A DNA stretch of 64,000 nucleotides from Bacteroidota bacterium (GTDB lineage: Bacteria; Bacteroidota; Bacteroidia; Bacteroidales; VadinHA17), in assembly GCA_029547705.1 (NCBI GenBank), contig JAKPOU010000066.1, forward strand, positions 1 through 64,000. Reading direction: 5' to 3'. Positions 61,200 to 64,000 of the stretch are shown piece after piece. Below the pieces are notes generated by a model. That model was given only the letters and a program-made list of their open reading frames with translations, had not been told where the DNA came from and made no database searches. Each line of letters starts with the position of its first letter. Within the stretch, counting starts at the first letter, position 1. The position numbers and the translations under genes are program-made.

Positions 61200-63218
61200 A
61201 TGAGAATATCAGTTAATCATAAGAGCAAGAGAGAGTTCCTGAAGCTGAGCCTCATCATTGCCTTCTGCATGTTAATGAGCAGTGTTGCTCCGGGGCAGGA
61301 GCAGATAAGGATGGCACACCCGGCACCCAAAGGGGTTCTTGTTTTTGCCGGACTGGAGCTGGCCGATGGCAACAGGATCGATTACTACACCGTTGAACGC
61401 TCCTATGACCAGCGCCGCTGGGAGATCATTACCGAAATGAGAACCCCGTCAGGGTGGGATGAGTTCTACGCCGCTCTCAGGTTGTGGGAATCTGATTTCG
61501 GATTCCAGGGTCAGCCCGCACCTTATGAAATCATGGAAGGCTGGCACAGGTGCATGATTGTCGGAGTAATAGACAGTATGGGCTACTGGGCCTCATTAAC
61601 GGGTATCAGGCTGGCAGCCGGACTGACATTCTACGACCAGTCTGTACAGAAAGGAAAGAGTGTGTGGTACAGAACGAAGGGAATGAAAAACGGTAAAGTA
61701 ACATCTGAGCACAACTCACTTCCTGTTGAATGGCCCGTAATCCCGCAGTTTGACCCTGTCACCCTCAGTGACAGAAACGTCGACAAAACGCTTTTCTACC
61801 TCAAGTGGCAGTCGCAGGGCAGCAATCCTGCTCCTTATTTCATCATACGATACTATGAGGGTGATCAGCTTCATGATGCAGAAGGTACGGTGGCATCATA
61901 CCGCACAGGAGATATTACCTACTATATATTCCAGGATTCCACCGGGCAGCTTACACAGAACAGGCAGTACTTCCTCAATCCGGCTGACCTGTATGGCAAC
62001 AGGGCTGAAGCAACAGATATCGTGCTGGTCTCACGCACCACGTCTTCCCCCACCTTTTTCAGCAACATGAATGTTGAGGCTGACACAACAGGCTACGGTA
62101 TCATGCTGAGCTGGAAGCTGGATAATAAGGATCATCTGAAAGGGGTGGGCATCTACCGCAGCAACAGCTATGACGGGGAGGAATATAAACTGCTGGCAAC
62201 CCTCCCTCCTGCCGACAATTCTTACATGGACAGGATGGTCGATCCCGACAGGACATATTACTATTACCTTGAGACCATCAGTGATCAGGAACTTACACCA
62301 CAGCGCAGCGGGATAATCTTCAGTTCGGCCACAGACAGGCTTCAGCCGCTCTTCCCGGCCATCAGCCGGGATGAAGATGTACCCGGAGCTGTCACCATCA
62401 GGGTAAAAGCCACCGATCTCAATCTTGCCGGGGTGAAAATATACCGCAGTGACGGTATTACACCGGAACTGTGGCCCATCACCGACATACTGCCTCTAAC
62501 GGACAATGTGGCCCTCTATACTGACACCAGCGGCATCCTGAGCGGCGAACGCAGCTTCCTGTACGCCGCCACGGCAGTGAACAGCAGTTCGGTAGAAAGT
62601 ATTCTTTCAGACACTCTGATTATCCATCCCGGTATCGCGACCATACCGCCTCCGCCCAACACACTGTCAGCCATTGAAGAAGATAATGCCGTGCAACTCG
62701 TATGGGAAGATGTCAGGAGCAGACATATGGCTGTCCGCGGCTACCGCCTTTACCGCCGCAACATCCCCGACGGCCGGTTTACCCCGCTGCTGCCGGCAGA
62801 CAGCATTATTACCATACCGATGTTTACCGACTCTGCCGGACAGGCGGGAAAGAGCTATGAATACGCGGTAGAGACTGTTGATGACCTGGGCGGAGTGAGC
62901 GCTTCGATGACTGCTGCCACCCTTACACTAAGGCCATACAGGCTGCCTCTGCCGCCTGCCGTATGGCTTACTGCCGGTGAGGGTAAAGTGACGGTACAGT
63001 GGGGTGAAGCGGCTGACCAGCCCGAGCTGATACTCAGCCTCTACCGGTACCAGAGAGGCCGTGAGCCGGAACTGCTGAATAAAGCCGGCAGCAAGGAGAG
63101 GATTTATGTGGATGCTGATGTAAAAAAGGGAGAGCTCTGGTTCTATTATACCACCTTCACCGACAGTGAAGGGAATGTGAGTGCCCGCTCACGGGAAGCA
63201 GGTATAAGGGTGAAATAA
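61200..63218 (+). CDS. Exported fibronectin type III-rich protein
   Basis: A 672-residue exported protein. After a basic N-terminus the signal is LSLIIAFCMLMSSVAPG (about 17-33), ending near GQEQI. FN3-type strands recur: GVLVFAGLELADGNRIDYYT, SWKLDNKDHLKGVGIYRSNS, DRTYYYYLETISDQ, VQLVWEDVRSRHMAVRGYRLYRR and VTVQWGEAADQPELILSLYRY, giving four or five domains. There is no clear catalytic motif. It follows the 2100-residue gene by 25 bp in the same operon and is probably part of the same surface assembly. It converges on the NuoB/HycG-like gene. Confidence 0.82.
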   Translation: MRISVNHKSKREFLKLSLIIAFCMLMSSVAPGQEQIRMAHPAPKGVLVFAGLELADGNRIDYYTVERSYDQRRWEIITEMRTPSGWDEFYAALRLWESDFGFQGQPAPYEIMEGWHRCMIVGVIDSMGYWASLTGIRLAAGLTFYDQSVQKGKSVWYRTKGMKNGKVTSEHNSLPVEWPVIPQFDPVTLSDRNVDKTLFYLKWQSQGSNPAPYFIIRYYEGDQLHDAEGTVASYRTGDITYYIFQDSTGQLTQNRQYFLNPADLYGNRAEATDIVLVSRTTSSPTFFSNMNVEADTTGYGIMLSWKLDNKDHLKGVGIYRSNSYDGEEYKLLATLPPADNSYMDRMVDPDRTYYYYLETISDQELTPQRSGIIFSSATDRLQPLFPAISRDEDVPGAVTIRVKATDLNLAGVKIYRSDGITPELWPITDILPLTDNVALYTDTSGILSGERSFLYAATAVNSSSVESILSDTLIIHPGIATIPPPPNTLSAIEEDNAVQLVWEDVRSRHMAVRGYRLYRRNIPDGRFTPLLPADSIITIPMFTDSAGQAGKSYEYAVETVDDLGGVSASMTAATLTLRPYRLPLPPAVWLTAGEGKVTVQWGEAADQPELILSLYRYQRGREPELLNKAGSKERIYVDADVKKGELWFYYTTFTDSEGNVSARSREAGIRVK

Positions 63219-63306
63219 GAGTGACATAAGGATAAAATAATAGTGCTGCAAGGGCGGGACAAGAGTGATAAAAAAGTCCCTGCAACTGTGATAACTCAGG
63301 AAAGAA

Positions 63307-64000
63307 TCATATCCCCAGCATGTCCATAATACCGGTTATAAAGGTCAGCGGATGAGCCGGATTACCCGGCACATAAAGATCAATATGGTGTTTTTCAATG
63401 AAATCCCTCTTAACGGCAGGGCTTCCGGCGAAGAGCCCTCCGCTGATGGCATCGGTACCGCAAAGGATAATAAGCCTGGGTGAAGGAACTGCCCTGTACG
63501 TCATTTCAAGAGCATCCGCCATATTCTCACTGACAGGTCCGGTTATTACAATGCCGTCGGCATGACGCGGTGAGGCAACAAACTCAATACCGTAACGGCC
63601 CATGTCAAAATTCACGTTCCCGGCTGCATGGAGTTCCATTTCACAGGAATTATCCCCTCCTGCCGAAACCTGCCTGAGTTTGAGAGCTCTCCTGAAAAGC
63701 CTGCGGATCACGGGTCTGACAGCCAATCCATTGAAGCCGGACCAGCCGGTCTGACCGGGCTTTACTATCAGACCACTCCTTTCTGATGCCGCAATCCGGT
63801 AGTCAGCGGAAAAGCGGAAAACCCCGGGGAACATGAAGGCACATGCATTGCAGAAAGTACAACGGCCAAGGTCAATTGAACCGCTTTCCCCGTCAATGGC
63901 AGCAGTGGGACACATCGTAGCGGCAGCTTCAGCCTGGGATGATGTAATTTCAGCAGATATGACAGGCCTTCCCCTGAAACGTTCTGAAAGGACCTGATTT
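63307..64000 (-). CDS. Ferredoxin/NuoB-HycG-like hydrogenase subunit with lost Fe-S ligands (partial)
   Basis: The minus-strand frame is open from the window edge through 63307, so the 5' end is outside; the start at 63915 shown by a simple ATG search is internal. Near the edge it reads ERFRGRPVIS, as in HycF/EchF-type ferredoxins, but the first CxxC cluster is replaced (ITSSQAEAAATMCP), and the second retains only CTFCNAC followed by Phe-Pro. The C-terminal half matches HycG/NuoB (FDMGRYGIEFVASPRHADG, ISGGLF), but three of four [4Fe-4S] ligands are changed: GGDNSC for GGCNGC (one kept), GTDAISGG for GACGNSGG-like, and PGNPA for PGCPP. It converges on the FN3 gene. Group 4 hydrogenase-like complexes are the nearest known system. 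Confidence 0.75.
   Translation of the reverse strand, partial: NQVLSERFRGRPVISAEITSSQAEAAATMCPTAAIDGESGSIDLGRCTFCNACAFMFPGVFRFSADYRIAASERSGLIVKPGQTGWSGFNGLAVRPVIRRLFRRALKLRQVSAGGDNSCEMELHAAGNVNFDMGRYGIEFVASPRHADGIVITGPVSENMADALEMTYRAVPSPRLIILCGTDAISGGLFAGSPAVKRDFIEKHHIDLYVPGNPAHPLTFITGIMDMLGI

Overview
The window looks like a chromosomal segment of a member of the Bacteroidota, most likely Bacteroidales-like. The evidence is the protein families (DUF6340 lipoprotein, TANFOR-domain surface protein, GH29, GH78 and sulfatase lipoproteins, a Nuc_H_symport-type permease), the weak or absent Shine-Dalgarno sequences, and two promoters that match the Bacteroidota signature TTTG-N20-TAnnTTTG. I saw no rRNA, tRNA, CRISPR array, transposase or integrase.

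Region 1 (1-28.1 kb) is a glycan and sugar-acid utilisation region. It opens with a DMT-type permease and a beta-propeller/phosphoesterase lipoprotein. A long minus-strand run follows: D-2-hydroxyacid dehydrogenase, S-type sulfatase, GH78 alpha-L-rhamnosidase, beta-helix protein (GH141-like), cytosolic xylose-isomerase-like TIM barrel, Tat-exported enolase-superfamily lipoprotein, Tat-exported TIM barrel, Tat-exported Gfo/Idh/MocA oxidoreductase, DUF1080 lipoprotein, GH29 fucosidase, DUF6340 lipoprotein and a second DUF1080 lipoprotein. A 6PGDH-like dehydrogenase sits inside this run on the plus strand. Divergent from the run is a plus-strand operon: a second Tat Gfo/Idh oxidoreductase, a second Tat TIM barrel, an M3-like metallopeptidase lipoprotein and an aldehyde dehydrogenase. 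The repeated oxidoreductase + TIM-barrel + DUF1080 combination resembles the oxidative (3-keto-glycoside) route of glycan cleavage described in gut Bacteroides, but here it appears largely exported. There is no SusC/SusD pair.

Region 2 (28.1-34.7 kb) holds a stand-alone GMP-synthase ATP-pyrophosphatase, a PQQ-type beta-propeller, an SDR epimerase, a decayed second copy of the GMP-synthase 3' end, a double thioredoxin-fold protein, a DUF937 protein and a DUF2784 membrane protein. The two guaA 3' ends face the same way and bracket about 4 kb.

Region 3 (35-44.5 kb) holds a histidine/aromatic ammonia-lyase, two further GH29 fucosidases, a Mut7-C RNase-like protein, an Fe-dependent alcohol dehydrogenase coupled to an ABM-fold protein, an MFS permease and a signal-less subtilase. 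A patch of small ORFs follows (44.5-46.5 kb).

Region 4 (46.5-52.9 kb) is an HME-type RND metal-efflux operon (adaptor, pump, TolC) with a His-rich small protein beside it. Region 5 (53.1-63.2 kb) is an apparent three-gene surface system: outer-membrane barrel, 2100-aa TANFOR/carboxypeptidase-regulatory protein and FN3 protein, behind a near-consensus promoter. The window ends inside a ferredoxin/NuoB-HycG-like gene on the minus strand in which most Fe-S ligand cysteines are replaced.
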